Source: Hyaloscypha bicolor E (taxonomy: Eukaryota; Ascomycota; Leotiomycetes; Helotiales; Hyaloscyphaceae). Taken from it: 64,000 bases of DNA. Each line of letters starts with the position of its first letter. The stretch's first letter is position 1. Below are positions 13,188-24,200 of the stretch, piece after piece. The notes below the pieces were generated by a model that saw only the letters and a list, made by a program, of their open reading frames with translations, was not told the DNA's origin and did no database searches. The stretch spans positions 2,981,030 to 3,045,029 of the forward strand of contig NW_020194684.1 of NCBI RefSeq assembly GCF_002865645.1, written 5' to 3'. The position numbers and the translations under genes are program-made.

Positions 13188-16100
13188 AAGTAATATTAGC
13201 TTATAATATATATAGCTATATTAAAATATATATTAGAGAATACTATCTAGGTAAAGAACCCTATTCAGAAATAAGAGCGGTTTAAAAATACTAATTATAG
13301 TAAGTTTTTTATAAAAGTATAGAATTATTTTATTTAAAAAAGAGAGGTTAGCTATATTTTGGTAGCTAGTTACCTCTTTAGTTATAAAGCTTATTATATA
13401 TCTTATAAGAAAACTAAGAGCTTTAATTTAAAAATTATTAAATATTATATCTATAGTATTATAGTATTATCTAGACCGGATAAAAGAGCTAATTCGGCTT
13501 ATAATACTAAATATCTGTTCTTTAAACTTTAATAAGCTATTAGTAGCTCGGTATATAATAATTATTTATATTATAGACCCAAGCTCCGGTATTTTTATTT
13601 CTATAAATATATCTACTAGATCTCTCTTATTATTATAGCCAGGGCTAATTCCAAATACTTTATATTAGATATTATATATCTCAAGTTAGCTATATATATA
13701 TAAAAATTAGTCTATTAATCTTCTGTATTTACTATTTCTTTAATCTAGAAGTTATTTCTTAGTATTATAAATAGTTATTCTATTAAACCGGAATATATTC
13801 GAGAAGCGGAAAATAATATTAATAAAGCCCTTTTTAGGTTATTTATTTCCTGGAAGAATCTTAATTAAGTATTTAAAGAATATATAATAGATATAAGATA
13901 GTTTCCGGATATAAGAGATACCTATTCTTATTTTTAGAATATCTTAAAACCTACTTTTTTACCTTATATTAGATACCTGGCTTTAAATATAATATATATT
14001 TAAAAAGGAAATAAGTAAATAGACCTTAATTAGAAGTTATAGTAACTAGAAAATAAGGAATAAGACAGGAACGAGATTACGGATCCGGTTATTAAAGACG
14101 AAAAAGGAAATAAAGGCCTAAACTAATATATATTTAAAGATATAGAGATATTCTATCTATTATAAGTATAGTTCGAGGTATATTCTAAATAGAATAAAGA
14201 GGCTAGTAAAAATACAATTTACTTAAACCCAAACCTACCTATATTTGAGAATATCCGAATCTAGAGGCCTTTCTTATTTACTAATCTGGATATAGGAGAA
14301 TAATATAATAAAGATATAGTATTAGTATAGAAAGATAAATTCAAGAGATTTCAGAAGAGAAATAAGCCCTTAGATAAATCTATAATATCTATTAATAGGC
14401 CTTATTTAGCTAATAGAGACCTCAAGTCTATAGAACTAATTCTAATACTATTTTTTATTAATATTAACTCTATTAGCCTTATATAGCTTAAAGCTTATAC
14501 TAAAGTTAATTAGTTTCTAGTAAACCTTATTTAATTTATTAGAACCAAGTTTAAACTAAACAAGAAATAACTTATAATAATAAAGACCTTTTTATATACT
14601 ATACTTTATATATTATAAAATCTGGTTATAGATCTATCTAAATAAATTCTATTTTATATTAGAAATAAAGGAAAAACAGAGAAAACGGAAGTTATTAAGG
14701 CCTTTCTCTTTAGTATAAAACTATTTAATATTTCAAATAAGGTTATATTATCTATTCTAATAGGGGCAACTATATCTTATATTAAGGAATCTATAGTATA
14801 TACTGTTTTTGAAATAAGTATAGGTTCGGGCTTAGTAAATACGGCTAATAAAACTAACTAAAGAAATATACTAAGAAATAAGAGAATACTTATTATAAAT
14901 AAAATTAATATAACTAGTAAAAATCTATTATATTATATGAATTAATAATATAAAGAAATATTTAGTCTACTTACGGAATCAGGGGCTATATTTAGTAGAC
15001 TTTCTATTATAGTTACCCTTAGTAATTTTTACTAGTTTCTACTAGTAAATAATAAGCCTCTCTAAATATAAAGCCCTATCGAAAATCTATCCTTATTACC
15101 TTATAGGGAAATATGGCCCTAATTTAATAATATAGTAATTCTTACCGAGTCTATATAGTAGTAAAGAGATATAGCCTATTAAATATTATTATATTAAACT
15201 AAAAATATAAAAATAACTTAAGATAATATTAATCTACTAAATAAATAAATAATAGTAAAGCAGCTTATATATAGTTATAAGATGCCTCCTATAATATTCT
15301 ATTAGTAAAATAAGCTATAAGCCCGAAATAATTATTAATATATAAAAGAATTTACTAATATAAAGAATTAGAAGATTTTCTTCTTTATAATAAAGTATAA
15401 AATACTAATATAATTAACCGGAAAACCCCTCCTATATATTCTTATAGAAGCTTTCCTTATAGAAGATAGTAATAGACTTAAGGGTTCTGGGCTCCTAATA
15501 TATATATCCGATATACTAGTTATATTCCTCTATAACTTTTATATAAAAAGTGAATTAGTTAATAGATTCTAAAATATAATAGTTAGTATTATCTATAATT
15601 TAAATACTAAGATAGTAAAAGTAGATAGCTCTTATATCCTCTATAATTAACCTCTATTTTATATTCTAATATAATATAATAATCCAAATAGTTTAGACTT
15701 CCCTTAACTCAAACCTATAATTATACCTATTTTTCTAATTAAGAATTCAAATACGAAACCTATATATAGGCTAAGTATTTAGAGGACCCAGGTTCTACTA
15801 ACCCTTGGTTAGGCCATTACTATATATAAGGATTAAGGGTCTACTTTTAATAAAGCTATAATAGATCTAAATATAGTTTAAATAAAATAATCTAAAGATA
15901 ATCGAAACTATATAAAATAGTTATCTCTAAATATTTAGCTTACTAAAATATATATTCTATATAGAATATCTCTAGGTAGTAGACTATAACTACTAAACGA
16001 AATAATCCTGAATAATATAACCTACTATTCCGATCCTAATCTATATTTAGAGATAGAGAAATTAGAATAATTAGATAAAGTAATATTTATAAGATAAGAG

Positions 16101-16199
16101 AGTATAGAGGTTATATAGTTCCGGTAATTATATAAACTCGAATCCAAATCTTATATATTTATATAAGATACTCAAATACTCTATTACTAGATATCTTTC

Positions 16200-16480
16200 T
16201 CAAATACTCAAATATTAGATACCAGATACCAGATGCCTCTCCTAAATGCCTTTCCCAAATGCCTTTCCCAAATATTCTATTACTAGATATCTCTCCCAAA
16301 TACCCCTCTCAAATACCTCTCCCAAATACTCTATTACCAGATATTAGATATCTCTTTCAGATACTTCTCTCAAATATTCTATTACCAGATGCCTCTCCCA
16401 AATACTCAAATATTATTAGATACCAGATACCCCTTATAGATACCTCTCCCAAATACTCTATTACTAGATACCGGAACTTA
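16200..16480. repeat. Mixed minisatellite: TACCAGATA plus CTCTCCCAAATAC words
   Basis: Tandem array alternating the CCAGATA-type core with a CTCTCCCAAATAC/CTCAAATACTCTATTAC word. The roughly 30-40 bp composite unit repeats about six times. The open frame across 16,259-16,483 is only the translation of this repeat. Confidence 0.85.
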
Positions 16481-17081
16481 TAATATAAATTATATATTAA
16501 GAAATATATTCCCTAGAATTAATAGTATAATTAGCTTCTAAATAGCCTCTATATATAAAATATAAGGTAAATAGATATCTAAATACAAGCGAGAAGCTTA
16601 TAGGTAGATATATAATAGAATAGGAGGTTTCTAGTCAAATCCAATAAAGTTATATAATAAGGTAGGTTATTTCTATAAACCAAATCTGTATTACTAATAA
16701 TTAAAGAAGAGCTATAATATATTATTAAGTATACTTAATAGCTTATATAATATAATAAATACCCCAGAACAAAATACGATCCTGTCCTGTACTATATTAT
16801 AACGGGATCTGGGTATAAATACTTCTTAATTATTCGAACCCTCTCTAGGATTATAAAATTTTTTGGTATTTCTAATTTTTTTGGTATAAGAACGAGCCGA
16901 CTAATCAGAATAGCAGAATAGACCTATATTAAAAAAGTAGTAAATCAGAAACCAGATATTATATGATTTAACTTATAGTATTTTCGTTTTCTCTATATAT
17001 TAAAACCTTTAACTTTAAACAAGCTTAAAAATTAAAGCATTCGTCTTTAAATAACCCCTAGCTTTTTAAATAAGATATTAT

Positions 17082-17138
17082 CTTAATAGTACTCTTATTA
17101 AGTCTATTATATAATTTAAATAATAAGAGTACCTTAAG
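17082..17138. repeat. Inverted repeat / hairpin
   Basis: The arms are CTTAATAGTACTCTTATTA (17,082-17,100) and TAATAAGAGTACCTTAAG (17,121-17,138), complementary over about 18 bp with one indel, around a 20-bp loop. It sits at the edge of the AT-rich block and could be a small element end. Confidence 0.7.
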
Positions 17139-17307
17139 AGAAGAGTTTGCCCTTAATAGCTAAGGAAGCCTAAGAATATATTAAGGTTCTACCTTGCTTA
17201 CCAAGCCTTGCCACTACTTGATTGGGTAGTACAGTGGTACTAGACTCGGGCCACTCCAGAGCCTTACCTAATTAGGCTAGCGTGTCACGTGTAACATCAC
17301 GTGTATA

Positions 17308-17347
17308 CTACTCAACTACTCTAGAATATTCTAGAGTAGTTGAGTAG
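17308..17347. repeat. 40-bp perfect palindrome within CTACTC/GAGTAG-rich DNA
   Basis: The left arm CTACTCAACTACTCTAGAAT is followed directly by its exact reverse complement, with no spacer. To the right, GAGTAG occurs five times (17,341-17,400) and then overlapping CTACTC copies (17,408-17,430). Two CACGTG-containing words lie just upstream, near 17,286 and 17,298. The palindrome marks the transition from AT-rich to normal composition. Confidence 0.95.
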
Positions 17348-17439
17348 AGTATTGAGTAGAGTATGAGTAGTGAGAAATTTATTTGAGTAGAATATGAGTA
17401 GGGCCCACTACTCTACTCTACTCTACTTATTTCCTACAC

Positions 17440-18333
17440 TGAATCGAACGATGGAAGTTTATCAAAGAGGGGGAAGCATAGGAGATGTCAAGAATCCACT
17501 CATTCATGCGGGTCAAGCGATCCTGTTTGACCTAAGCAGGATCAAGTAATCCAAGGGGATGGCCAAATGTCCCGTGTTGCACCGGCTCGTCCGATTCTTT
17601 GTGCATACTGGAAATCGATGGATTGGCCTAAAGATCTCGTAGCATATATTTTATACCCCTGATTTCCCCAGATAGAGCACTAGTTTCAGATTATTTCAGC
17701 CGCCACAACAGACAAGGGATGTCTCTGAGTCGAAACTTCGCCCTCGTGCAGCCTCGTATCCAAAAGTCGTCTTGCATCCCTTGCTGATGCTCCCAAATCC
17801 GTCTCCTTGCTAACCATCTATCAAGTGACTTCAAGTTATGGACCCAATAACAATAGTTGAAATTGTGGTAAGACGCAACTCCTCCGAGGATCACCAAAAG
17901 GTTCACTGACAACTTAGTCAGGTGAAACCTGCTACAAAATGGATCACGACGACAAAATATCTATACGGCTTGCAATCGAAGTACAAAGATGCACCAATGG
18001 CTACGATCTCAATCTGCTCCAAGTCAACGGTCATCTGTGCCTCTCTCGCAAATCCAAAGTCTCCTGTTGTGGAGACGGACCTAGTGGACTCGTGAACCTC
18101 ACAAGCAGAACTACCTATGGTACTTGATATTGCACTTACTAGCGCATGGTAATTTTCAGCTGTCTGGAACTCGGAACTCCAAAAGATTGTGGCTGGGGTG
18201 CCCGATCCTAGCCAGATACGATGGCGATCAAGATTGCGAATGATGTGGAATGAAACGAGGTTGAATAAGCTGCTCAATGCTCTGCGTGGTTAGTAGACAG
18301 CTATAAATCTCTTGATACAGCTACTTCAAATGT
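17440..18333. other. Boundary region, no supported gene
   Basis: Composition is normal. Several frames of 60-120 codons exist on both strands (for example minus 17,918-18,277), but none shows a domain, a splice pattern or conserved wording I recognise. It may be the decayed 5' part of the MIT-domain pseudogene that follows. Confidence 0.4.
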
Positions 18334-19045
18334 ATGAAAAATTTTGAACTGATGCCAAAGTCATGGCTGATCACTTACACGGACACTCTTTCTGAGATCA
18401 AACTGATGCTGCAGCAGAAAGATTTAATTGGGACCTCCATCCACGCGACACGGTCCCTTCGCTCAGAAAATCCTATCATCAGAGTCGCCACATCTGTCAA
18501 CGTTACTGACAGCAAGACTGGGAGTATTTGTTCCTCGGACACTGCCTCCATCGTAGCTCCTTCAGACCTCGAGCTCGGGTTCGACGACATAATAATCAAC
18601 AGCCAAACGTATGGGCGGTTGCTTGCCCAAGCTCAAGCCAAGTCGAGAATCGAGAGTTTGGAGGAATTGGATGATCTCATCGACTTCGCCAATGATGACA
18701 CCGTCAGGGAGGAAGAATCGTCTGTTTTTGGACTCCCGGAAGCTTTGCGCGGCCTTGATTGAGGGGCTGACACTTCATGAACCTGAGAAAGAGAAAGAAA
18801 CGAAAGAATCTAACGATGAACCTGGAACAGAAGAAGCTTGCAAGTTTGGGCATTCCAAAGCTATGCTTTCCAAGGCCCTTATCCAGGCGAACACGGCTGT
18901 TCTACTCGACAATGCGCAGAGGTTTGAAGGCGCCATGTGAGCGTACCCACAGGCTTGCAATCTGTTGCAGCAGGAGATATTGGGTAGCCCAGGCGGCCAA
19001 GGGAAGCGAAAATCAGAAGCAATTGCGAGTTTAAACAATGCCAAT
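18334..19045 (+). pseudogene. MIT-domain protein, broken copy
   Basis: Two plus-strand frames carry parts of one likely gene. The first (18,334-18,762) is a Ser/Thr-rich linker containing GSICSSDTASI and FDDIIINSQTYGRLLAQAQAK, wording I associate with low-complexity regions of fungal MIT-domain proteins. The second frame (about 18,720-19,036) carries HSKAMLSKALIQANTAVLLD, NAQRFEGAM, AYPQACNLLQQ and KRKSEAIASL. This is the three-helix MIT (microtubule interacting and trafficking) pattern of A/Lx3Ax2LD and Y..AC.LLQ. A TGA interrupts the domain after EGAM, where the family has an acidic or polar residue, and the two parts are in different frames. The gene therefore looks dead. MIT domains usually bind ESCRT-III tails. 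The family call is moderately sure; the gene limits are not. Confidence 0.5.
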
Positions 19046-19285
19046 AAACTCTAACTTTGTAAAACGAGATACTTATATCAGCCAAATAAGTCAACTGCAA
19101 AACCTTCCTAGGGCCCCGAGATCATAATGCTTTACCCTCAAGCCCTGAGAGTGGAGGATTTGGAGAAGATGGTCAATAGAGAAAAAGTTTATATTTCATC
19201 ACACCATGAACAAGCGACCGCAAAAAGCTAATGACGATCATTGACCTCCAAAGTTCGAACTTTCGTGAAGTGCTAATGTTCAATT

Positions 19286-20250
19286 TTAACAAATTTGAAA
19301 TATCTCGGTCATGGCACAGCCCTCGTTGCGCAAAAATCTTGTTATGCGAGACGGTTGAAAGCGCCTTTTTGTGAAATAAATAAAGCTTAGAAGGCCCACC
19401 GGCTCTTGGTTATGGGGTTTCCTCCGGAAGCTTGAAATGGTTTGGATGTATGAGTAGTTGGTTTTTGTCGGGCGCCCTTCGTTTGCAGCTTCCATTTCAC
19501 CCCAGGCAATGGAGTCAATGCCACAAACGAGATCTTAGCAACAACAACAATTTCCTGAATAATCCAAATTCTTTTCCAATAAGGGCGAGCAAAAAGGCTC
19601 TCAAGTCCCTCCCAAATTGTATCTCGCGCACTTGAAGATGTTGTGGCCGGCATTCTTTTCAATGCCGCGATAGCTTGGGAGCTATCATCAGAAGATTCGC
19701 CAATCCATGCAATCACACCCGTGACCCTTGAGTAAATAATTCTCATGAGTTGCACTTGGTGTCCCCCTTTCCCGGTTGTCCCCGTTGGTTGATACATAAA
19801 GCCTCCACCCATACTCGTGAAATTTTTTAAGTAGTGCAAACGCTCGGAGATTTTGTCTGACGTGGAAACCTTTATTGTCGACAAAAATAGTCCCGTGTCA
19901 TCAAGACTTCCCCAGCAGTACGAGAAAGCGGTATAATCGGGGAGATCAAAAAGCGGTACCTCGTCTAAACAGCACCGGATTTGTCGATCCTGGGTCCTGA
20001 ACAATGCCAAGAGGCGGGTATATTGCAGTGAGTCTCTCAGAGGGCGGCAAATCATTTCTACTGGTATCTGAAAGCCAAAAGCCGAGAAGATGTCCAGGCT
20101 GGATGTTGCGAGAGCCTCATCTGCCCAAGCTCCGATTATTTGAGGCGCATCAACTGCATTCGTCGAATTCCTTAATTCGAAATTTCCTGTCTCAGAAGCT
20201 TTCTTTGGACGCGATAACAATTCTGGCTCCGATATTTCACCATGTGACAA
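19286..20250 (-). pseudogene. HET-domain (heterokaryon incompatibility) gene, frameshifted
   Basis: The HET-domain blocks appear in order on the minus strand: RPLRDSLQYTRLLAL, then the YTAFSYCWGS block (family Y.ALSYVWG), then HQVQLMRIIYSRVTGVIAWI, then PYWKRIWIIQEIVVA (family WF.RvWViQE). The invariant core between blocks two and three is in another frame: 19,811-19,785 reads WVEALCINQ, matching the family LWIDAICINQ. One indel before it and an opposite one after it therefore disrupt the signature. A further frame change occurs near 19,490, where the continuation (GEMEAANEG...) is in a third frame. HET proteins trigger cell death on fusion of incompatible hyphae; this copy cannot encode an intact domain. 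Family call is sure; upstream limit is uncertain. Confidence 0.85.
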
Positions 20251-20718
20251 GGCCCACGTGGCCCAACGTGAGTTGGGGCTGAAGGCTGTTGATGATTGCT
20301 TGGAAAGGCGGTGTGTAAGGCATATTCCTGGTTGTCAATATTTGATTCAAGACCTAAAAAATGGATTGCTGGCGGTGTTGACGAAAAGAAGTTTGAAAGC
20401 AAGTGTGGGAAGGAGCAAGTGATTAAAGTTTGCACTCAAAAACAGCCGCGAGGCTGGCGGTCGCAGGATGGCAACTTCTCCCAATCGCACTGCCCACCAG
20501 CCGAACACAACTTTGTGAGGTTCGAATACATCACAATAAAAAAACAAAAACAGGACTATGGAGCAGAGTGTGCAAGTACTTTGGTTTTGGATGCTCTGTC
20601 TGTGTGATCGAGAAGGAGTTTCTGATATCCGCCATCTCCCAGCGGCACAGCAGATCCGCATCCCCACCAGTATGTCCAAACGTCCTCCATATCAAGAACT
20701 CAGATCACAACTTGTGCT

Positions 20719-21360
20719 CTATAACTCGTTATGTTCCTGCCCATCACCATCAGTATCAGCAATAATAATTTTAGCAGCCTCGGCAGCCTCTGCGATCTTG
20801 CTCTTGATTGCAGCTTTGACACCCTCGGTAGCCTCGCTCGCGACGCTGCTTACAGTCTTTTCAATGATGCTCTCTGGTGCCTTGACACCATCAATGCCCA
20901 TCAGCTCGGTCTCAAAGACTACAATCTATCAGCAGGAACCCTAGTATCATCCGTAGAAGAACATACTCAATGTGCTGCCAGCTGGGATAGGGCCCATGTT
21001 CCGGTCTCCATAACCAAACTCAGGAGGAATGGTAAGAGTCCTCTTCTCGCCAATGCACATGTCGATCAGGTTGTCATCCCATCTGCATATCAATCAGCAC
21101 CATCCCTTATTCTTGTGTTGGACGCCATACCCCTTGATGACGCTTCCCTTTCCAACAACGAAGCTCAATGGCTGTCCTCTGTCGTAGCTGGCGTCGAATT
21201 GCTTGCCATCTGATTGCAATGTGCCGCGATAGTGGACTGAGATCTTGTCGCCTTTCTGCGACTTGCGGTCACACTCGACAGCGCGGGTCACTTCGACCTT
21301 AACTTCCTCAGCGGCGACGATGGCTGCCAGAGCGGCAATTGAGAGGGCGAGGAAACGCAT
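20719..21360 (-). CDS. FKBP-type peptidyl-prolyl isomerase, ER lumen (FKBP2/FPR2-like)
   Basis: Catalyses cis-trans isomerisation of proline peptide bonds during folding of secretory proteins. Three exons, complement of 21,360-21,131, 21,082-20,967 and 20,918-20,719, give 181 residues. Both introns are 48 nt with GTATGG/GTATGT donors. Residues 1-18 form a signal peptide ([18 protein letters not shown]). The FKBP domain follows, with [59 protein letters not shown] and [16 protein letters not shown], including the pocket residues of FK506-binding proteins. After the domain comes an Ala/Lys-rich helical tail of about 55 residues ending in HNEL, an HDEL-like ER-retrieval signal. Splicing restores the conserved GWD and LIFETEL motifs exactly, which fixes the exon ends. 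The product is very likely soluble in the ER lumen. Confidence 0.95.
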
Positions 21361-22645
21361 GTTTTTTCAATTGGGGTGAGAGTCTGCAGCAAGGAGGTTA
21401 GTCAGTAGATGGATGGTGATTGAGAGGTGAGAAGTCGAATATACCTTTCAAATACTGGCCACGTTGAATTGGGAGCCTGCAATTGTACCTGGAGCTTTCT
21501 GATGAATCGGAGACGTTGCTCCTGCAAGGATTCATGCGAGGGTGTGGAGATCACGTGCTTTGTGTCCCGAAAAGGGTTTAGACCCAAGGGCTTGAAATGA
21601 TTGGTGGCAGATCATCGAACACGCAGCCTTCACTCAACATCACTTCCATCAACATACCGACCAGCGACGGCGACGACACTATCCGGCCGGTTCCGACTTG
21701 GTATCCTCACCGAGTCCCAACTGTGTGCAACCATTATCACGGGTTTGAGTGCCCCTTACGCGTCCTAGCTAGCCGGCGTCTATTTCAGGTAAACCAAGGC
21801 TGCGGGCTCCGTCGGTCAGCAGTACGGGTTCAGCTGAAATCCTTCATCCAAGATCTTCATTTACAAGCTTGCAACAAGGAGACCACCCCCAATTATGATT
21901 TTGAGCGATTTATTGTGAGCTCGAGCAATCTTCGAGACGCGCTGGGTCGCGGTGCTTTATTATTGTTTGCGTGGTTGACCGTTTCTGCCAGGAACACCTC
22001 TCAGAAAGCCTGCTAGTCAGCCCACGACCTCTGCAAGGCGCAGCAGCACGCTTACCGCATGCTCAACATGCTTTTGCCATTTGATTTGCTCTCAATCTGT
22101 CAGGCACTCGGTGTGCAGGCCGTTGGTGCCCAAAGCCATTCGTCTTTTAACGCGGCGAGGGTTGCCTTAAACGCTGCGGCCCCAATTTCTCGCACTCGGC
22201 AATCCACGTCCCTTTTCTTTCTGTTCGGGACGGAAGAACAAATGCTCACCGAGCTCAATGTTTCATTTTCTGAGTCACCGGCTCTTTAATAATTGCTGCG
22301 TCTCAATGGAGGGGTGGCAACCAGGCGCAGTCACCTGGAAGTTGTGTCGATCCCACCAGTCACCACATCGCTCCTCGGTCTGAGGAAAAGAGTTCGCCCG
22401 GAAGACTGCCCTGCTCTCGGCCTTCTAGCCCCCAATTGGCCACCATCAGTTGCTAATTGCTCCAGGTATAAAATGCTTTCCCATCTTTTTTATTTCACAT
22501 TCTTGAGTACACTTTGACTTCTAGATTTATTCTTCTTTAACCCAGCAGCCACGCCCATTGTTACGCCCTGCTGTACACCTAATCCGCAGCAATCAAATCC
22601 CCGAGTCTGCCCATCATAAAGGCAAACCAGCCCACAGCAGCAACA
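21361..22645. other. Shared intergenic region between divergent genes
   Basis: Lies between the minus-strand FKBP2 start and the plus-strand small Ser/Thr-rich gene, so it should hold both promoters. Frames at 21,597-22,016 and 22,059-22,517 show no domain, no plausible initiation context and no splice logic. I see no further gene. Confidence 0.5.
22468..22475 (+). promoter_or_regulatory. TATA box-like element
   Basis: TATAAAAT about 178 bp upstream of the ATG at 22,646, followed by a pyrimidine-rich stretch (CTTTCCCATC and TTCTTCTTTAACCC), the usual layout at fungal transcription starts. Confidence 0.45.
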
Positions 22646-23047
22646 ATGTCACAATACAGCTACACCCAGCACAAAGCCATCGTTCACTCCCGCGACTCTT
22701 CAGTCGCCTCGGGGACATCCTCCTCAAGCCGGACTTCAGCAGAAGCATATTATTCATCATCGTCGAGCAGAACAAGCATGGCAAATGGTTTCAATCCCGC
22801 GGACGGTCTCCAGTACCGTCGTGTCCCCGACAATGGTTTGTGCACCCTCACACAGACTCGTCTGACAAAAGCTAAATATTCCACCTCAGAAGACAAATAC
22901 ATAACCTCCAAGACTTCCACCACCTCGCGCGGCACAATCGAAGTCCACAACCACCGCAAAGCCCGCCACACCAGCGATGAGCCCAGAGCTTCAAATGCCA
23001 CATATGAAGACTACAAGGAGACCCAACGCAAGCAACAACGCAAGTGA
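22646..23047 (+). CDS. Small Ser/Thr-rich hypothetical protein
   Basis: A single exon encodes 133 residues. The start ATG has a good context (AGCAACAATGTC) and lies downstream of a TATA-like box. The protein is hydrophilic and probably disordered. It has a Ser-rich N-terminal third with runs of serines and the repeated word SSRTS, a central YRRVPDNGLCTLTQTRLTKAKYST segment that looks more ordered (split here only for description), and a charged tail ending KETQRKQQRK. There is no signal peptide and no membrane segment. I do not recognise the family. Coding is inferred from length, start context and promoter layout. Confidence 0.55.
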   Translation: MSQYSYTQHKAIVHSRDSSVASGTSSSSRTSAEAYYSSSSSRTSMANGFNPADGLQYRRVPDNGLCTLTQTRLTKAKYSTSEDKYITSKTSTTSRGTIEVHNHRKARHTSDEPRASNATYEDYKETQRKQQRK

Positions 23048-24149
23048 AGTTCGATTTTCATGTGATGATAATAGTGGAAGTGAGGCGGGCTTATTTGGTT
23101 GGCGGTGATGTTTGTCTTGGAGCGTGGGGCTGTCGGTCAGGGGGAAGCTTTTTCTAAGCGACCGCCACCGAGCTCGCCCTGACATTGTGCACTGCGCGAA
23201 TTATTTCGCCTGTCAGCCTTGGGTGCGCGGGTCATCTCGGAGTTTGCGTGGTACATTTCTGTCTTGGTATGGATGGATTGATGGCTGGCCGGAGTTTGGA
23301 TCATCGTATGCATGAAGGGATCGGAGGGTGGTGTTAGCCCTAGTGAGGCTAACTTGATATCATTTGTTACTACACCACCTTGGGCAACCACAGCATATTT
23401 CCCATTCTGTTCTCATCAAATAGTTACTCGCCCGCCGCTGTGCGAGCCAATACAATATAATACATTAGTGCCAACCCCTCCTGCTGCACTGAAGTGTCTC
23501 GCATGCGGTTTCAGTCACGTTATCTTCCAACACGTCAACCACCCCTCCTTCCTTACCTAATCCACCCCCCTCCTTCAGCCTTGCCTAAAGTTGTACCCAC
23601 AACCTCTCTGTATCTGCATGACAAAAGGCGGGTGTAACAAACTAGTACCTGCGCATCATGTGACGGCCGTCTTTCTTGTTCTCGGTGTCAGATCCCACGA
23701 AAAAGGAGGCAACATCTACTTCAGCAGAATACTTTGTCGCATGATCCATCTGCTTCTTTTCAGACCTTTCTAGGGACACAATGTTTCGTGACACTTTTAT
23801 AGAGACCTTTAAAGTGAGAGGGCCGTCTTTATTAGAACTTCGTATGAAATGGGACATCGCAGCTTCTCGTCTGTTGACGCCCACACCACTGTGGAAGCAA
23901 GGATTCGTTGATGAGAATTAGATCGGACCGTTGCTTTGATGGTTAAGACGGAAGGTCAGCGAAGATCTAAGGAATGTTTCGGTGCTTCTCTTTACTTCTT
24001 AGTCCAAAAGCCTCTCAAAATTCCAGATATTGCACTGTAATAGAGCTTTCAGACGAGTTCTTCCCAGTTATTTCCAATGGCTAGCATGAAAGAAGTTTCA
24101 AATTCCCCGTTCACGGTTCTTGATATTAATCTCAGTACTTAAAGTCGAA
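23048..24149. other. Intergenic region, nothing recognised
   Basis: No frame over 85 codons and no domain wording on either strand. It should contain the 3' end of the preceding gene and the promoter of the acidic protein gene that follows. Confidence 0.5.
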
Positions 24150-24200
24150 ATGGCTCCCAGTGCAAGCCCACTTCCGAACCAAATCAAGCGAGATGGCTAA
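24150..24200 (+). promoter_or_regulatory. Short upstream ORF overlapping the next start codon
   Basis: An ATG at 24,150 opens a 16-residue frame (MAPSASPLPNQIKRDG) whose TAA ends at 24,200, 8 bases inside the coding sequence beginning at 24,193. Its context (TCGAAATGGC) is as good as that of the main start, so it could limit translation of the downstream protein. Whether the mRNA includes it depends on the transcription start, which I cannot see. Confidence 0.45.

Larger units (their letters stand above)
1..17200. other. AT-rich RIP-degraded transposon block (left)
   Basis: The block is strongly AT-rich, dominated by TA steps and poor in CA/TG steps, and its reading frames are short and stop-ridden. 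This is the usual look of repeats destroyed by RIP in Pezizomycotina. Only fragments of protein similarity remain, listed separately (Gypsy integrase-like near 9.1 kb, Copia RNase H-like near 13.1 kb), plus three minisatellite arrays. The stretches 1-2,837, 3,306-9,056, 10,061-13,013 and 13,188-16,199 hold no gene I can support. A 92-codon minus-strand frame at 854-1,132 is probably another relic but has no recognisable domain. Composition changes to normal over about 17,150-17,450. Confidence 0.85.

Noticed and set aside
16259..16483. 74-codon plus-strand frame
   Set aside because: It is the translation of the minisatellite at 16.2-16.48 kb; its protein is only repeats of the DNA unit.
22558..22875. 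105-codon frame overlapping the small Ser/Thr-rich gene
   Set aside because: It begins with a non-ATG codon, overlaps a longer frame with good ATG context and shows no domain.
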